Assembly (NCBI GenBank): GCA_902776435.1
Contig: CACYQB010000016.1
Coordinates: forward strand, 21,073-85,072
Source: an uncultured Bacteroidales bacterium
GTDB lineage: Bacteria; Bacteroidota; Bacteroidia; Bacteroidales; Muribaculaceae
Direction of reading: 5' to 3'
Length of the DNA: 64,000 bases
Of this stretch, positions 17,732-26,723 are shown in pieces. Below the pieces are notes generated by a model that was not told where the DNA came from, made no database searches, and saw only the letters and a program-made list of their open reading frames with translations. Every line of letters begins with the position of its first letter. Position 1 is the first letter of the stretch. Made by a program: the position numbers and the translations under genes.

Positions 17732-18175
17732 TCACTTCGTTCCCGTGTGCCCAAAGCCGCCTGCACCGCGTTCCGTCTCGTCGAGGTCTTCAACAATGGT
17801 CCACTCAACGGTACTGTGGCGGGCGACCACCATTTGGCAGATGCGTTCGCCATTCTCAATGGTCTGTGGCTCGTTGCTCAGGTTCACCAGAATGACTCCA
17901 ATCTCACCTCGATAGTCTGCATCAATCGTGCCAGGCGTGTTCAATACCGTCAAGCCCCGTTTCAAGGCCAGACCGCTGCGGGGCCTGATTTGGCACTCAT
18001 AGCCCTCAGGCAGGGCGATATAGATACCCGTGTGCACCAGTGCCCGCTGCAACGGCTGCAGCGTCAACGGCTCCTCCAGCCATGCGCGCAGATCCATCCC
18101 CGCGCTCAGCGCTGTCCCGTATTGTGGCACCTCATGCGGCCCACGGTTCACAATCTTCACGTTTATCTTCTCCAT
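17732..18175 (-). CDS. dut: Deoxyuridine 5'-triphosphate nucleotidohydrolase
   Basis: A 147-residue trimeric dUTPase. It hydrolyses dUTP to dUMP and pyrophosphate, keeping uracil out of DNA and supplying thymidylate synthesis. All five family motifs are visible: [39 protein letters not shown], and the C-terminal glycine-rich arm [11 protein letters not shown]. Length is normal. It is the first gene of the minus-strand cluster, with a TATTTTTG -7 box at 18200-18207. Confidence 0.97.
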   Translation of the reverse strand: MEKINVKIVNRGPHEVPQYGTALSAGMDLRAWLEEPLTLQPLQRALVHTGIYIALPEGYECQIRPRSGLALKRGLTVLNTPGTIDADYRGEIGVILVNLSNEPQTIENGERICQMVVARHSTVEWTIVEDLDETERGAGGFGHTGTK

Positions 18176-18199
18176 AATTCAATGGTTGGTTACAAACTG

Positions 18200-18207
18200 C
18201 AAAAATA
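18200..18207 (-). promoter_or_regulatory. -7 promoter box of dut
   Basis: Minus-strand TATTTTTG, followed by C, lies about 25 nt upstream of the dut start and fits TAnnTTTG. No good -33 TTTG is seen. Confidence 0.55.
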
Positions 18208-18355
18208 CATCAAAAACGATTACAACCATCATTTGAAACCATTTTTAAATGTGAATCTTCTTGGAATGACTATAAATGTGTCTTGAAATATGGTGGCACA
18301 TTCGTGATAACTGTCAAATCTTTTGACACTTTTCAGTGATTATTCAAGGAAATCG

Positions 18356-18387
18356 CTTGGTTAGAATGTATTGTGTCGTTAAATTTG
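18356..18387 (+). promoter_or_regulatory. Promoter of the S41-like protease gene
   Basis: TAAATTTG at 18380-18387, followed by C, is the -7 box. CTTG at 18356-18359, 20 nt upstream, is an imperfect -33 box. The ATG is 28 nt downstream. Confidence 0.6.
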
Positions 18388-18414
18388 CAGCAGAAAAACC
18401 AATCATTGATAATC

Positions 18415-19515
18415 ATGAAAAAAGTATTGAATTTAGTTTTGTGCCTGTTTGTAGGCTTGATGGCTATGGCCCAATCGCCCGAGTTGACGGTTGAGCAGCA
18501 CCTTGAGGACTACGACTACGCCGTGAAATATGTCGAGGACAACTACTCGGGTTTCCCCGATAAGGTCGTTGACAGCAATCGAGCCGACTATGAGTCGATG
18601 AAAACACGCCTGCGTGACCAGGTTAAGCAAGGGGAACGCAAGGGCTGGAATGCATTTGCCGAATACACGGCATGGTTTAATGATAATCACTTGACGATTC
18701 GTGCGTTTCATTATGATGATAAGGGCAACAGGATTGGATGGACCGAGCATTACAATGTCCGTAAAAAGAGAAATCACTACGAGAGCCTCATGGAGTATAA
18801 GCCTATGCCCGTCGCCTGCAAGGTGACCGATAAGACTTTCTTAATACGTTTCCCATCATGTGGCGGTAACCCAGATATGAAATGGATCAAGAATTCAATC
18901 AAGAAATTCAAGAAATCCCATTGCGAAAATTTGGTGATTGACATTCGTGGAAATGGCGGTGGCAGCGATAGAAATTGGAACCCTTACCGGAAGTTGTTGT
19001 ACGATCATGAGGCCTTGAACCCCACTGCCGAATATCGTATCTCTCCCGTCAATTTAGCTTATATTAAGAAAATCGGGTGGCCAGACGCTCCTCGCATTAA
19101 AAAACTGTCTTTACAGAATCCTGATAGTGTGTTCGTTGGTGGTGGTTATTATCTTGTGCGCTATAGGAAAGTGGACAAGTCAGTGAAGAAAGCCGCTATC
19201 ATCATCGATAATAAAGTTGCCAGCAGTGGCGAGTCCATGGTGCAGGCCATTAAGACTTGTTCCGATAGAGTGACGGTTTATGGAAGGGATAACACTCTTG
19301 GCTGTCTGGACTATGCTAATGTTGCAGTTCTACCCTTAAAGCACTCTGATATATGCTTCCAGATGCCGATGTCACGTACTTTCAATATCGCCGAATACGG
19401 CATTGATGCAACGGGCATCGCTCCCGATGTGCGCATCGACCTGCCTCTGCCTGCCCGCTTGACCGACAACATCGATGAGTGGGTCATCTGGGTTGCCGAA
19501 CAACTGGAAAAGTAA
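18415..19515 (+). CDS. S41-family (C-terminal processing) peptidase, exported
   Basis: A 366-residue protein, started at MKKVLNLVLCLFVGLMAMAQ, a signal peptide. The body is a tail-specific-protease-like fold. LVIDIRGNGGGSDRNWNPY (about residues 178-195) is the usual S41 beta-strand/glycine segment, and NKVASSGESMVQAIK (about 267-281) carries the likely catalytic serine. No PDZ domain is evident. In this group a tri-helical N-terminal part (PELTVEQHLEDYDYAVKYVE) replaces it. The substrate is unknown. It is a single gene with its own promoter. Confidence 0.8.
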   Translation: MKKVLNLVLCLFVGLMAMAQSPELTVEQHLEDYDYAVKYVEDNYSGFPDKVVDSNRADYESMKTRLRDQVKQGERKGWNAFAEYTAWFNDNHLTIRAFHYDDKGNRIGWTEHYNVRKKRNHYESLMEYKPMPVACKVTDKTFLIRFPSCGGNPDMKWIKNSIKKFKKSHCENLVIDIRGNGGGSDRNWNPYRKLLYDHEALNPTAEYRISPVNLAYIKKIGWPDAPRIKKLSLQNPDSVFVGGGYYLVRYRKVDKSVKKAAIIIDNKVASSGESMVQAIKTCSDRVTVYGRDNTLGCLDYANVAVLPLKHSDICFQMPMSRTFNIAEYGIDATGIAPDVRIDLPLPARLTDNIDEWVIWVAEQLEK

Positions 19516-19556
19516 ATCACTCTAATTGAGTAAAGTATCGTCTTTATCATAAAGTG

Positions 19557-19575
19557 ATTATCATTTTATGATAAT
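19557..19575. repeat. AT-rich palindrome upstream of the dNTPase promoter
   Basis: ATTATCAT (19557-19564) and ATGATAAT (19568-19575) form an 8-bp inverted repeat with a TTT loop. A further ATCAT half-site lies just upstream at about 19546. It may be the terminator of the S41 gene or an operator; the loop is short and no T-run follows on the plus strand. Confidence 0.45.
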
Positions 19576-19623
19576 TCAAACCAAATAAAAATCGGTCGCT
19601 TTTTGGTGGTATTCCTATGTTTT

Positions 19624-19655
19624 TTTGCTCTATTGGGCAGAAAAGCGTAATTTTG
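19624..19655 (+). promoter_or_regulatory. Strong Bacteroidetes promoter of the dNTPase gene
   Basis: TTTG (19624-19627), a 20-nt spacer, then TAATTTTG (19648-19655). This is a full match to the TTTG-N19-21-TAnnTTTG consensus. Transcription should begin near 19660, which disfavours the first ATG at 19670 and supports a start at 19676 or 19691. Confidence 0.75.
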
Positions 19656-19690
19656 TGCAATAATAAGAAATGACAATGGCAATACAACGT

Positions 19691-21016
19691 ATGAATTGGG
19701 ACCGATTGATTTCGGACAAACGGTTAGGATTGGAACATTACCACGATGACAAGGGTGGGGGAGTCAGGAGCGACTTTGAGCGTGATTATGACCGCCTGGT
19801 GTTCTCGTCACCCTTCCGTCGCTTGCAGAACAAGACGCAGGTTTTCCCACTACCTGACAGCATCTTTGTGCACAACCGCTTGACGCACAGCCTGGAGGTG
19901 TCTAGTGTGGGCAAGTCGATGGCTCGTGAGATAGTCATGCGCCTCATGCCACGGTACAAGTTCGAGCCTTGGATTGAGAAACTGCGCGACATCGGCGAAA
20001 TCGTCGCGGCAGCCTGTTTGGCGCACGACCTGGGTAATCCGCCGTTCGGCCATTCGGGAGAAAAGACCATTGGGGCCTATTTCACTGAGGGCAAGGGCTT
20101 GGAATTCAAGGATAAGTTCAGCGAGGAGCAATGGAGTGACCTTATCCACTTTGAGGGCAATGCCAACTCGTTCCGCACGCTGGTCCATCAGTTCAAGGGA
20201 CGCCGTCCCGGTGGCTTTGCCATGACCTATTCGACGCTCGCTTCAATTGTAAAATATCCTTATTCGTCGATGTATGCCGGCGAGAAGGGCAAGTTCGGCT
20301 TTTTTACAACCGAAAAGGACATTTTCATTCGCATTGCCGATGAGTTGGGACTCATCAAGATGAATGAGGATTGTTATTGCCGTCATCCGCTCGTCTATAT
20401 CGTTGAGGCTGCCGATGATATCTGCTATCAGATTATGGACATTGAGGATGGACACAAACTCAGGATTATCGGCACCGAAGAAACCATCGACCTCTTGCTG
20501 GGATTCTTCACCGAGGAGCGTCAAGCCCACCTGTGTGAGCACATGGATCGTGTTGCCGACCCCAATGAGAAGATTGCTTACCTGCGTTCTTGCATCGTCG
20601 GCCTGCTTGTGGAACAATGCTCTGCCGTCTTTGCCGACCACGAGGACGAAATCATGGAAGGCCGCTTCGAGGGCAGCCTGATTGACCGTATCGACCCATT
20701 GCCCGCCGCGGCCTATCAGGCTTGCAGCGAGCTGGCTCATGAACGTTTATACCGTGCCGGCTATGTCGTTGACGTGGACTTGGCGGGCAATCGCATCATC
20801 AACCTGCTGCTCGAAAAACTCATAGAGGCCGTTATGCATCCCGAGCGCAATTACTCCCAGTTGCTGATGAACAAAATCCCGCAACAGTACGACGTGCATG
20901 CGCCCACGCTTTTTGAACAGGTGCAGGCCGTGCTCGACCACATCAGCGCGATGACCGACGTGTATGCCCTCAACCTCTACCGCCAGCTCGACGGCATCTC
21001 CATCCCCACAGTATAA
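19691..21016 (+). CDS. dgt: Deoxyguanosinetriphosphate triphosphohydrolase-like protein
   Basis: An HD-domain dNTPase of 441 residues if started at MNWDRLISDKRLG (19691). Upstream Met codons at 19670 and 19676 are possible. The enzyme cleaves dNTPs to deoxynucleosides and tripolyphosphate. FRRLQNKTQVFPL and HNRLTHSLEVSSVG provide the first metal histidine, and ACLAHDLGNPPFGHSGE holds the HD pair. Length and motif spacing are normal for the family. It is a single gene with a consensus promoter. It balances dNTP pools, and dut lies nearby on the other strand. Confidence 0.92.
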   Translation: MNWDRLISDKRLGLEHYHDDKGGGVRSDFERDYDRLVFSSPFRRLQNKTQVFPLPDSIFVHNRLTHSLEVSSVGKSMAREIVMRLMPRYKFEPWIEKLRDIGEIVAAACLAHDLGNPPFGHSGEKTIGAYFTEGKGLEFKDKFSEEQWSDLIHFEGNANSFRTLVHQFKGRRPGGFAMTYSTLASIVKYPYSSMYAGEKGKFGFFTTEKDIFIRIADELGLIKMNEDCYCRHPLVYIVEAADDICYQIMDIEDGHKLRIIGTEETIDLLLGFFTEERQAHLCEHMDRVADPNEKIAYLRSCIVGLLVEQCSAVFADHEDEIMEGRFEGSLIDRIDPLPAAAYQACSELAHERLYRAGYVVDVDLAGNRIINLLLEKLIEAVMHPERNYSQLLMNKIPQQYDVHAPTLFEQVQAVLDHISAMTDVYALNLYRQLDGISIPTV

Positions 21017-21043
21017 AAAATTAGTGCAAGTCGAATACAGAAC

Positions 21044-21066
21044 AAAAAGAATTCATTCTTTTTTTA
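21044..21066 (+). terminator. Possible terminator after the dNTPase gene
   Basis: AAAAAGAAT (21044-21052) and ATTCTTTTT (21055-21063) pair perfectly and run into TTT. The stem is A/T-rich with a very short loop, so strength is uncertain. It sits 28 nt past the stop. Confidence 0.5.
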
Positions 21067-21111
21067 TGTTGAGACGCAGCCTAATTTATCCAAACTAAGG
21101 ACTACGAATGC

Positions 21112-23340
21112 CTAGGGGCGCCTCTCACTCATGACAAACTCCAGCGTTCCGCCCGCCATGATGTCTTGATGCTTGAGTTTGAAACCTTGTAGCCGCTTGC
21201 CGTTGAGGCGGATTTCCTTGACGAATATACCCTTGTCGCCCTTGCGGATGATGGTAAACTCCTTGCCGCCAGCTAAGTGCAGAGTGGCATGCTGGAACAG
21301 TGGCGTGCCGATGACATATTCTGCAGCGCCCGCATTGAAGGGGTAGAAGCCTAATGCCGAGAAAATGTACCACGCCGACATCTGTCCGCAGTCATCATTG
21401 CCAGCATAGCCTGCTGGAGTGGCATTATAGAATTCGGAGCGCACTTGGTTGACCAGTTCTTGAGTGCGCCAAGGGCAATCGGCGAAGTTATAGAAATAGA
21501 CGGTGTGGTGGCTGGGTTCGTTGCCGTGGGCATACTGGCCGATAAACGCCGAGGCGTTGCCGTTAGTCTCACGGTTGACGGAAGTCAGGCTGAAATTCTC
21601 ATCTAATTTTTTCAGAAATGCTTTTTTGCCACCCATAAGTTTGATGAATTGCTCGGGTGCATGAGGCACAAACCACAGGTATTGCCAGGCGTTACCCTCA
21701 ATAAAGCTGTTGTCCTCATAGCTTAGCGGGTCAAATGGCTCTGCCCATTGTCCGTTGTCGTCACGCGCTCTGAAGAACCCCGTTTTTTCATCATACAGGT
21801 TTTTATAGTAAGTCGCCCTTTGGGCAAAGTGATGATAGTCGTCTTGGTATCCCAGGCGCGCGGCAACGGCAGCGACGCACCAGTCGTCAAATGCCTGCTC
21901 CAGTGTGATGGAAACCGAAGATCCTTGCTTGTTGCAGGGCATGTAGCCCAGTTTTTCCCACAGGTCAAACGGCGAGTTGGTGTGTGTCCTTGTGCTACTC
22001 TCGACCATCGCGCGATAGGCTTTCTCGACATTGATGCCGGGCAGGTCGGCGAGAATGGCGTCGGCGATGACCGGGATGGCATGGTTGCCTATCATGCAGT
22101 AGTTCTCTTGTCCCCACAGGTCCCAGATGGGCAGGTAGCCATAGGTGTCGTGATGGCGCACCATGTCGTTCACAAACTGTGCCGCCAGGTCGGGTTTGAG
22201 CAGGAGGTAAAGCGGATGTGCGGCGCGGAAGGTATCCCACAGCGAGAATGTGGAGTGGTAACTCTGACCTTTGGGCATCTGGCGTACCTCATAGTTGGTA
22301 TCCATGTATCGGCCATCGACATCGCTCATGGTGTTAGGTTGCAACAACACGTGGTAAAGTCCGGTATAGAAAATCTGCTTTTGCTCATCTGTGCCGTCAA
22401 CATCGATGCATGACAACTGCCGCTGCCACTCGTCGTGGGCTTGACGGACATATAGGTCAAAATCCCAGCCTGGAGCTTCGGCGGCGAGGTTTCGACGTGC
22501 TCCGTCGATATCGACTGCCGAGAGGGCGACCTTGACTGTCAATTGACTATCACCTACAGAGTCAAACGACAGGGCGCAGCGCAGCGTGCGCCCGTTGATT
22601 ACAGTAGCATCGCCCACTGTGCGAGTACCGTCCATGAGCAGGTGCCCGGTGATGGGACGGGAGAATTCGGCGCGGAAATAGACTTTGCGCAGCTTGGCCC
22701 AACCGGTGATGACACGGTAGCCTTCCACCGTGTGGTCATCGACAAGGCGGAGCTGGGCTTGGATGATGTCATAACTGCGGCGCCCACTATAATAGGCCTG
22801 GCCGCGAAAGGTAGAGTGGTCGAGGTCAAGGATGACCTGTTGCGGCTTCCCTTGGGGGAAGGTATAGCGGTGGATGCCCGTACGGGTAGTAGCGCTGAGC
22901 TCTGCTTTTACTCCGCTTTCCTGAAGTACAACCCGATAGTATCCTGGACATGCCGCTTCTTGATCGTGTGAAAAAGTCTGCCCGAAGTTGCCTGTCGCCA
23001 GATACTCTGGAGTGACATCCCAAGTCACTGGCATGAGCGAGACGTCAAACAGGTCAGTACAGCCCGTGCCGCTCAAGTGGGTGTGGGAGATGGCGTAGAT
23101 GCTGTCACGGTTGTAGTCATAGCCTGAGCAGGGATCCCAGGTCACCATCTGTTCGGTGTCTGGACTCACTTGCACCATTCCCTGAGGCATCGTGGCTCCG
23201 GGGAACGTGCTGCCGCTCAAGGCGCCGGTGGAATCGGTCTGCGTGCCGATAAACGGATTGACATATTGGGTGTAATCGGTTGTGGTGGCTTGGAGCAGCA
23301 ATGTACACCACAGGGCTAAGAGTAAGATAGTCTGTTTCAT
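21112..23340 (-). CDS. GH92-family exo-alpha-mannosidase, secreted
   Basis: A 742-residue glycoside hydrolase of family 92, calcium-dependent exo-mannosidases that trim alpha-mannosides from N-glycans and yeast mannan. After the signal peptide (MKQTILLLALWCTLLLQATT) the N-terminal beta-sandwich holds YVNPFIGTQTDS, GSTFPGATMPQGMVQVSPDT and SHTHLSGTGC. The (alpha/alpha)6 catalytic domain shows SFSLWDTFRAAHPLY, AHGNEPSHH (general acid Glu) and NDDCGQMSAWYIFSALGFYP. It is monocistronic here, not in a PUL with SusCD, and has its own -7 box. Linkage specificity cannot be assigned by eye. Confidence 0.93.
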   Translation of the reverse strand: MKQTILLLALWCTLLLQATTTDYTQYVNPFIGTQTDSTGALSGSTFPGATMPQGMVQVSPDTEQMVTWDPCSGYDYNRDSIYAISHTHLSGTGCTDLFDVSLMPVTWDVTPEYLATGNFGQTFSHDQEAACPGYYRVVLQESGVKAELSATTRTGIHRYTFPQGKPQQVILDLDHSTFRGQAYYSGRRSYDIIQAQLRLVDDHTVEGYRVITGWAKLRKVYFRAEFSRPITGHLLMDGTRTVGDATVINGRTLRCALSFDSVGDSQLTVKVALSAVDIDGARRNLAAEAPGWDFDLYVRQAHDEWQRQLSCIDVDGTDEQKQIFYTGLYHVLLQPNTMSDVDGRYMDTNYEVRQMPKGQSYHSTFSLWDTFRAAHPLYLLLKPDLAAQFVNDMVRHHDTYGYLPIWDLWGQENYCMIGNHAIPVIADAILADLPGINVEKAYRAMVESSTRTHTNSPFDLWEKLGYMPCNKQGSSVSITLEQAFDDWCVAAVAARLGYQDDYHHFAQRATYYKNLYDEKTGFFRARDDNGQWAEPFDPLSYEDNSFIEGNAWQYLWFVPHAPEQFIKLMGGKKAFLKKLDENFSLTSVNRETNGNASAFIGQYAHGNEPSHHTVYFYNFADCPWRTQELVNQVRSEFYNATPAGYAGNDDCGQMSAWYIFSALGFYPFNAGAAEYVIGTPLFQHATLHLAGGKEFTIIRKGDKGIFVKEIRLNGKRLQGFKLKHQDIMAGGTLEFVMSERRP

Positions 23341-23381
23341 AATATCAATAGCATAACAGTTGGTTTCTCACTTTATGATGA

Positions 23382-23389
23382 CAAAATTA
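23382..23389 (-). promoter_or_regulatory. -7 promoter box of the GH92 gene
   Basis: Minus-strand TAATTTTG lies 42 nt upstream of the GH92 start. It faces away from the hflX box at 23412-23419, so the two promoters are divergent and about 22 bp apart. Confidence 0.6.
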
Positions 23390-23411
23390 ATAAAAAACCA
23401 CAGCTTTTTAG

Positions 23412-23419
23412 TAATTTTG
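23412..23419 (+). promoter_or_regulatory. -7 promoter box of hflX
   Basis: TAATTTTG, followed by C, matches TAnnTTTG. The ATG of hflX at 23500 is 80 nt downstream. No -33 TTTG is evident. Confidence 0.6.
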
Positions 23420-23499
23420 CACCAATATTTGTGAAAGCCGAACACCATTAATGGTTGAGGCGCTGTCAAATTTATCCAAATAATAAAAAATGTGACTCT

Positions 23500-24750
23500 A
23501 TGGGACTCATTGACGATAAAATACGTGTTAACGAAATAGAAGCTCTCGAGGAACGTGCTATCCTCGTGGGACTGATAACCCCACAGCAGGGCGAAGCCAA
23601 GGCCAAAGAATACCTCGACGAACTTGAATTCCTTGCCGAGACGGCAGGTGCCACTACCGTGCGCACTTTCCTGCAACGGTGTGACAGCCCTAACAGCACG
23701 TCCTATGTCGGCAAGGGTAAATTGGAAGAAATTGTAGCCTACGTCGAGGAGAATGACATCAGCCTGGTCATCTTTGACGATGACCTCACGCCCAAGCAGG
23801 TCGCCTTCATCGAGAAGGCCGTTCAGGTCAAGACGCTGGACCGTACAAGCCTCATTCTCGACATCTTTGCCAAGCGAGCACAGACCGCAAGCGCCAAGAT
23901 GCAGGTCGAGTTGGCGCAGTACCAGTACTTGCTGCCACGATTGACGGGTATGTGGACCCACTTGGAACGTCAGCGAGGTGGTATCGGTATGCGTGGACCT
24001 GGTGAGACGCAGATTGAGACCGACCGCCGTATCGTCAAGACAAAAATTTCCTTACTCAAGGAGAAACTGGCCCAACTCGATAAGCAGAAGATTACCCAAC
24101 GCAAGAACCGCGGCAAACTCACCCGCATTGCCCTCGTGGGCTATACCAACGTCGGCAAATCCACGTTGATGAATGTGTTGAGCAAGAGCGAGGTGTTCGC
24201 CGAGAACAAGCTTTTTGCCACGCTCGATACCACTGTCCGCAAAGTTGTGATTTCTAATCTTCCTTTTCTGTTGACCGACACCGTCGGTTTCATTCGCAAA
24301 CTTCCTACCCACCTGGTGGAATCGTTCAAGAGCACGCTCGACGAGGTGCGAGACAGCGACATCCTGGTCCATGTCGTGGACATTTCCCATCCACAATTTG
24401 AAGAGCAGATTGAAGTGGTGAACCGCACCCTGCAAGAGGTGTGTGACGCGGGTGACAAGGAGATGATCATGGTATTCAACAAGATTGACCAGTTTACACA
24501 CGTGCCTAAGGATGAGGATGACCTGACTCCGAGGCTACGTGAGAATATCCCTCTCGAGGAACTGCAGGAAACATGGATGGCGCGCATGGGCGAGAATTGC
24601 GTCTTTATCAGCGCCAAGAAGCAACAGAACATCGACGGCCTCAAGCGCTTGCTCTACAACAAGGCCAAGGCCGTTCACACCGCCCGCTTCCCATACAACG
24701 ACTTCCTGTTCCAGACCTACGAAGACCTGGAAGAAGATAAAAATTTATAA
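23500..24750 (+). CDS. hflX: GTPase HflX, ribosome-associated
   Basis: A 416-residue GTPase that rescues and splits stalled ribosomes and is linked to stress recovery. I start at MGLIDDKIRVNEIEAL (23500), not the TTG at 23455. The N-terminal HflX domain (about 1-185) has NSTSYVGKGKLEEI and GMRGPGETQIETDRR. The G domain follows with G1 GYTNVGKST, G3 DTVGF and G4 NKID. The C-terminal helix ends FLFQTYEDLEEDKNL. Length is typical. It is a single gene and ends before a stem-loop. Confidence 0.95.
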   Translation: MGLIDDKIRVNEIEALEERAILVGLITPQQGEAKAKEYLDELEFLAETAGATTVRTFLQRCDSPNSTSYVGKGKLEEIVAYVEENDISLVIFDDDLTPKQVAFIEKAVQVKTLDRTSLILDIFAKRAQTASAKMQVELAQYQYLLPRLTGMWTHLERQRGGIGMRGPGETQIETDRRIVKTKISLLKEKLAQLDKQKITQRKNRGKLTRIALVGYTNVGKSTLMNVLSKSEVFAENKLFATLDTTVRKVVISNLPFLLTDTVGFIRKLPTHLVESFKSTLDEVRDSDILVHVVDISHPQFEEQIEVVNRTLQEVCDAGDKEMIMVFNKIDQFTHVPKDEDDLTPRLRENIPLEELQETWMARMGENCVFISAKKQQNIDGLKRLLYNKAKAVHTARFPYNDFLFQTYEDLEEDKNL

Positions 24751-25091
24751 ATATGATTCAGTGAAGGCTCCCCAGGGTCAGAATCCTCTTTACGAATCAA
24801 GGAAAAACGCCTTACGCCGCTTGTCGAACTACATTTGAACAAAATTTGGGCCGACAAGCGGCAGTTTATTGATGAAAAACGTGAATGATTCACAAAAATA
24901 GTATTATATTTGCGACCAAATTTTAATTATAGGGGCACGTGAACGAAACATTCATCACAACCACGGATGCCTATAATGACCTAGAAGAGAATAAGCATTA
25001 ATCAACAAGTGAGCCATACCGGAGAGTTAATTGGGTTCTGCTCCCTGGATGGATCTGAAGTTTAAGAGAAAGAACCCATAGTGTAAACTTT
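24751..25091. other. Intergenic region: stem-loop, promoter and long leader
   Basis: No gene was seen in these 341 bases. GCCGCTTGTCG (24816-24826) pairs with CGACAAGCGGC (24852-24862), an 11-bp stem with a 25-nt loop, perhaps the hflX terminator but without a clear T-run. TATATTTG at 24905-24912 is a -7 box for the downstream secreted protein, giving a leader of about 170 nt. TGGGTTCT (25032-25039) and AGAACCCA (25071-25078) form an 8-bp inverted repeat in that leader, close to the ATG. Confidence 0.6.
24905..24912 (+). promoter_or_regulatory. -7 promoter box of the FISUMP/dockerin gene
   Basis: TATATTTG, followed by C, fits TAnnTTTG and lies 179 nt before the start codon. The long leader contains an 8-bp inverted repeat just before the coding region. 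Confidence 0.6.
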
Positions 25092-26597
25092 ATGAAAAAA
25101 TTATCTATTTTGATGCTTGTGCTGGCTATGGCATTTCCCATGATTGCCAACAATAGGTTTGAGCGTGGTGACGTTAACCAAGACGGAGTAACGAGCATCA
25201 AAGACGTGACCATCTTGATCGACTATCTGCTGTCAAATGAGTGGCCGGCTCCCTCTGGGCCCGTTCATGAGTTCGTTGATCTGGGCTTGTCTAGCGGTAC
25301 CCTGTGGGCAACATGCAACGTGGGCGCCAATGCGCCCGAGGAATATGGTGACTACTTTGCTTGGGGCGAGACTGTATCCAAAGATACTACCTATACGTGG
25401 AAAACTACCGCATGGGTGTATTATGAGGGTAGTTCTCTTCGCTTCAGCAAGTACAACACCAGCGAACAATATGGTGAAATTGACAACAAAACTGAGTTGG
25501 ATCCTGAAGACGATGCCGCCTATGTCAACTGGGGACCCGAGTGGCGTATTCCGACCGCTGCGCAAGTCAGTGAACTGATTTCTAATCAATGCACTTGGGA
25601 GTGGGTAGAGGTGAACGGCGTGAACTGCCGAAAGATCACCGGTCCTAACGGTAACTACATCATCATGCCTGCAGCAGGGCAGCGCTCGGCAGCTACCACC
25701 AGTAACGTGGGCACAAACGGTAACTATTGGTCGCGCGATCTCTATGTCTCCAATAACACCGTCAATCCTACGAGTGCTTCCAAGTTATACTTTACCAAGA
25801 CGGGGAAGCAAAGAATAAATGGCTCGCGTTACCAAGGTTATTCGGTGCGTCCTGTATATGCTTCACAAGATGTTCCGACCAGTGATTATGAGCGTGGCGA
25901 CGTTAACCAGGATGGCACAACGAGCATCAAAGACGTGACGGTCTTGATCGATTATCTGCTGTCGGGCGTATGGCCCGATCCCGTTCCCGTTGTGGATTAC
26001 GTCGATCTGGGCTTGCCTAACGGCACGCTGTGGGCAACGCACAACGTGGGAGCAAAGAACCCCGAGGAATTAGGTGACTTCTTCGCATGGGGTGAGACTG
26101 CTCCTAAGGCTAACTATGAGTGGGAAGGTACTGCGTGGTTGTATGTAGAGGATGGCAAAAAACGTATTTCCAAGTACAACACCAAGATTGATTATGGTCC
26201 CGTTGACAACAAGATTGAGTTGGATCCTGAAGACGATGCCGCCTATGTTAACATGGGTTCAGAGTGGCGTATGCCGTCCAAGGCTGATATCGATGAATTG
26301 TTGGCGAATTGCACGTGGGAGTGGACTCAGTTGAACGGCGTGAATGGTCAACTGATTACAGGTCCTAACGGTAACACAATGTTCTTGCCTGCCGTTGGTG
26401 AGCGTATGGGAACGAGTATGTTCCATTTGGGTGAGGCCGGCAACTACTGGTCACGCTCGCTCCATGTCCTTAATGAAACCGTTTCCTTCCCGACCGGTGC
26501 ATTTAAGATTTACTTTACTGATAGTGGACTGACGTGGAACACATCTGAACGCTCTTGCGGTTTCCCGGTGCGTGCCGTGCGCATTGTACAGGATTAA
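25092..26597 (+). CDS. Secreted protein with two dockerin-like motifs and two FISUMP domains
   Basis: A 501-residue secreted protein built as a tandem duplication. After the signal peptide (MKKLSILMLVLAMAFPMIAN) a single dockerin-like calcium loop (about 25-48, GDVNQDGVTSIKDVTILIDY) precedes a FISUMP-type domain (about 59-258, VDLGLSSGTLWATCNVGA). A second loop (about 268-290, GDVNQDGTTSIKDVTVLIDY) precedes a second domain (about 303-501, VDLGLPNGTLWATHNVGA). Each dockerin unit has one EF-like loop, not the usual pair. FISUMP was described in Fibrobacter succinogenes and its function is unknown. The gene is alone, with a leader of about 170 nt and a terminator hairpin. Confidence 0.85.
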   Translation: MKKLSILMLVLAMAFPMIANNRFERGDVNQDGVTSIKDVTILIDYLLSNEWPAPSGPVHEFVDLGLSSGTLWATCNVGANAPEEYGDYFAWGETVSKDTTYTWKTTAWVYYEGSSLRFSKYNTSEQYGEIDNKTELDPEDDAAYVNWGPEWRIPTAAQVSELISNQCTWEWVEVNGVNCRKITGPNGNYIIMPAAGQRSAATTSNVGTNGNYWSRDLYVSNNTVNPTSASKLYFTKTGKQRINGSRYQGYSVRPVYASQDVPTSDYERGDVNQDGTTSIKDVTVLIDYLLSGVWPDPVPVVDYVDLGLPNGTLWATHNVGAKNPEELGDFFAWGETAPKANYEWEGTAWLYVEDGKKRISKYNTKIDYGPVDNKIELDPEDDAAYVNMGSEWRMPSKADIDELLANCTWEWTQLNGVNGQLITGPNGNTMFLPAVGERMGTSMFHLGEAGNYWSRSLHVLNETVSFPTGAFKIYFTDSGLTWNTSERSCGFPVRAVRIVQD

Positions 26598-26622
26598 CAC
26601 CTGCCGTCCATAACACGATAAT

Positions 26623-26665
26623 CGGTGGTGCCCCAATGACAGACGGGACACCACCGTATTTTTAG
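26623..26665 (+). terminator. Rho-independent terminator after the FISUMP gene
   Basis: CGGTGGTGCCCC (26623-26634) pairs with GGGACACCACCG (26645-26656) over 12 positions with one mismatch and a 10-nt loop. It is followed by TATTTTTAG. It starts 25 nt past the stop codon. Confidence 0.8.
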
Positions 26666-26723
26666 TATAAAGAGTAGCTGGGATAGTGTAGTGAAAAGAG
26701 GGTCGGTTCAGTTGATGTAGAAA

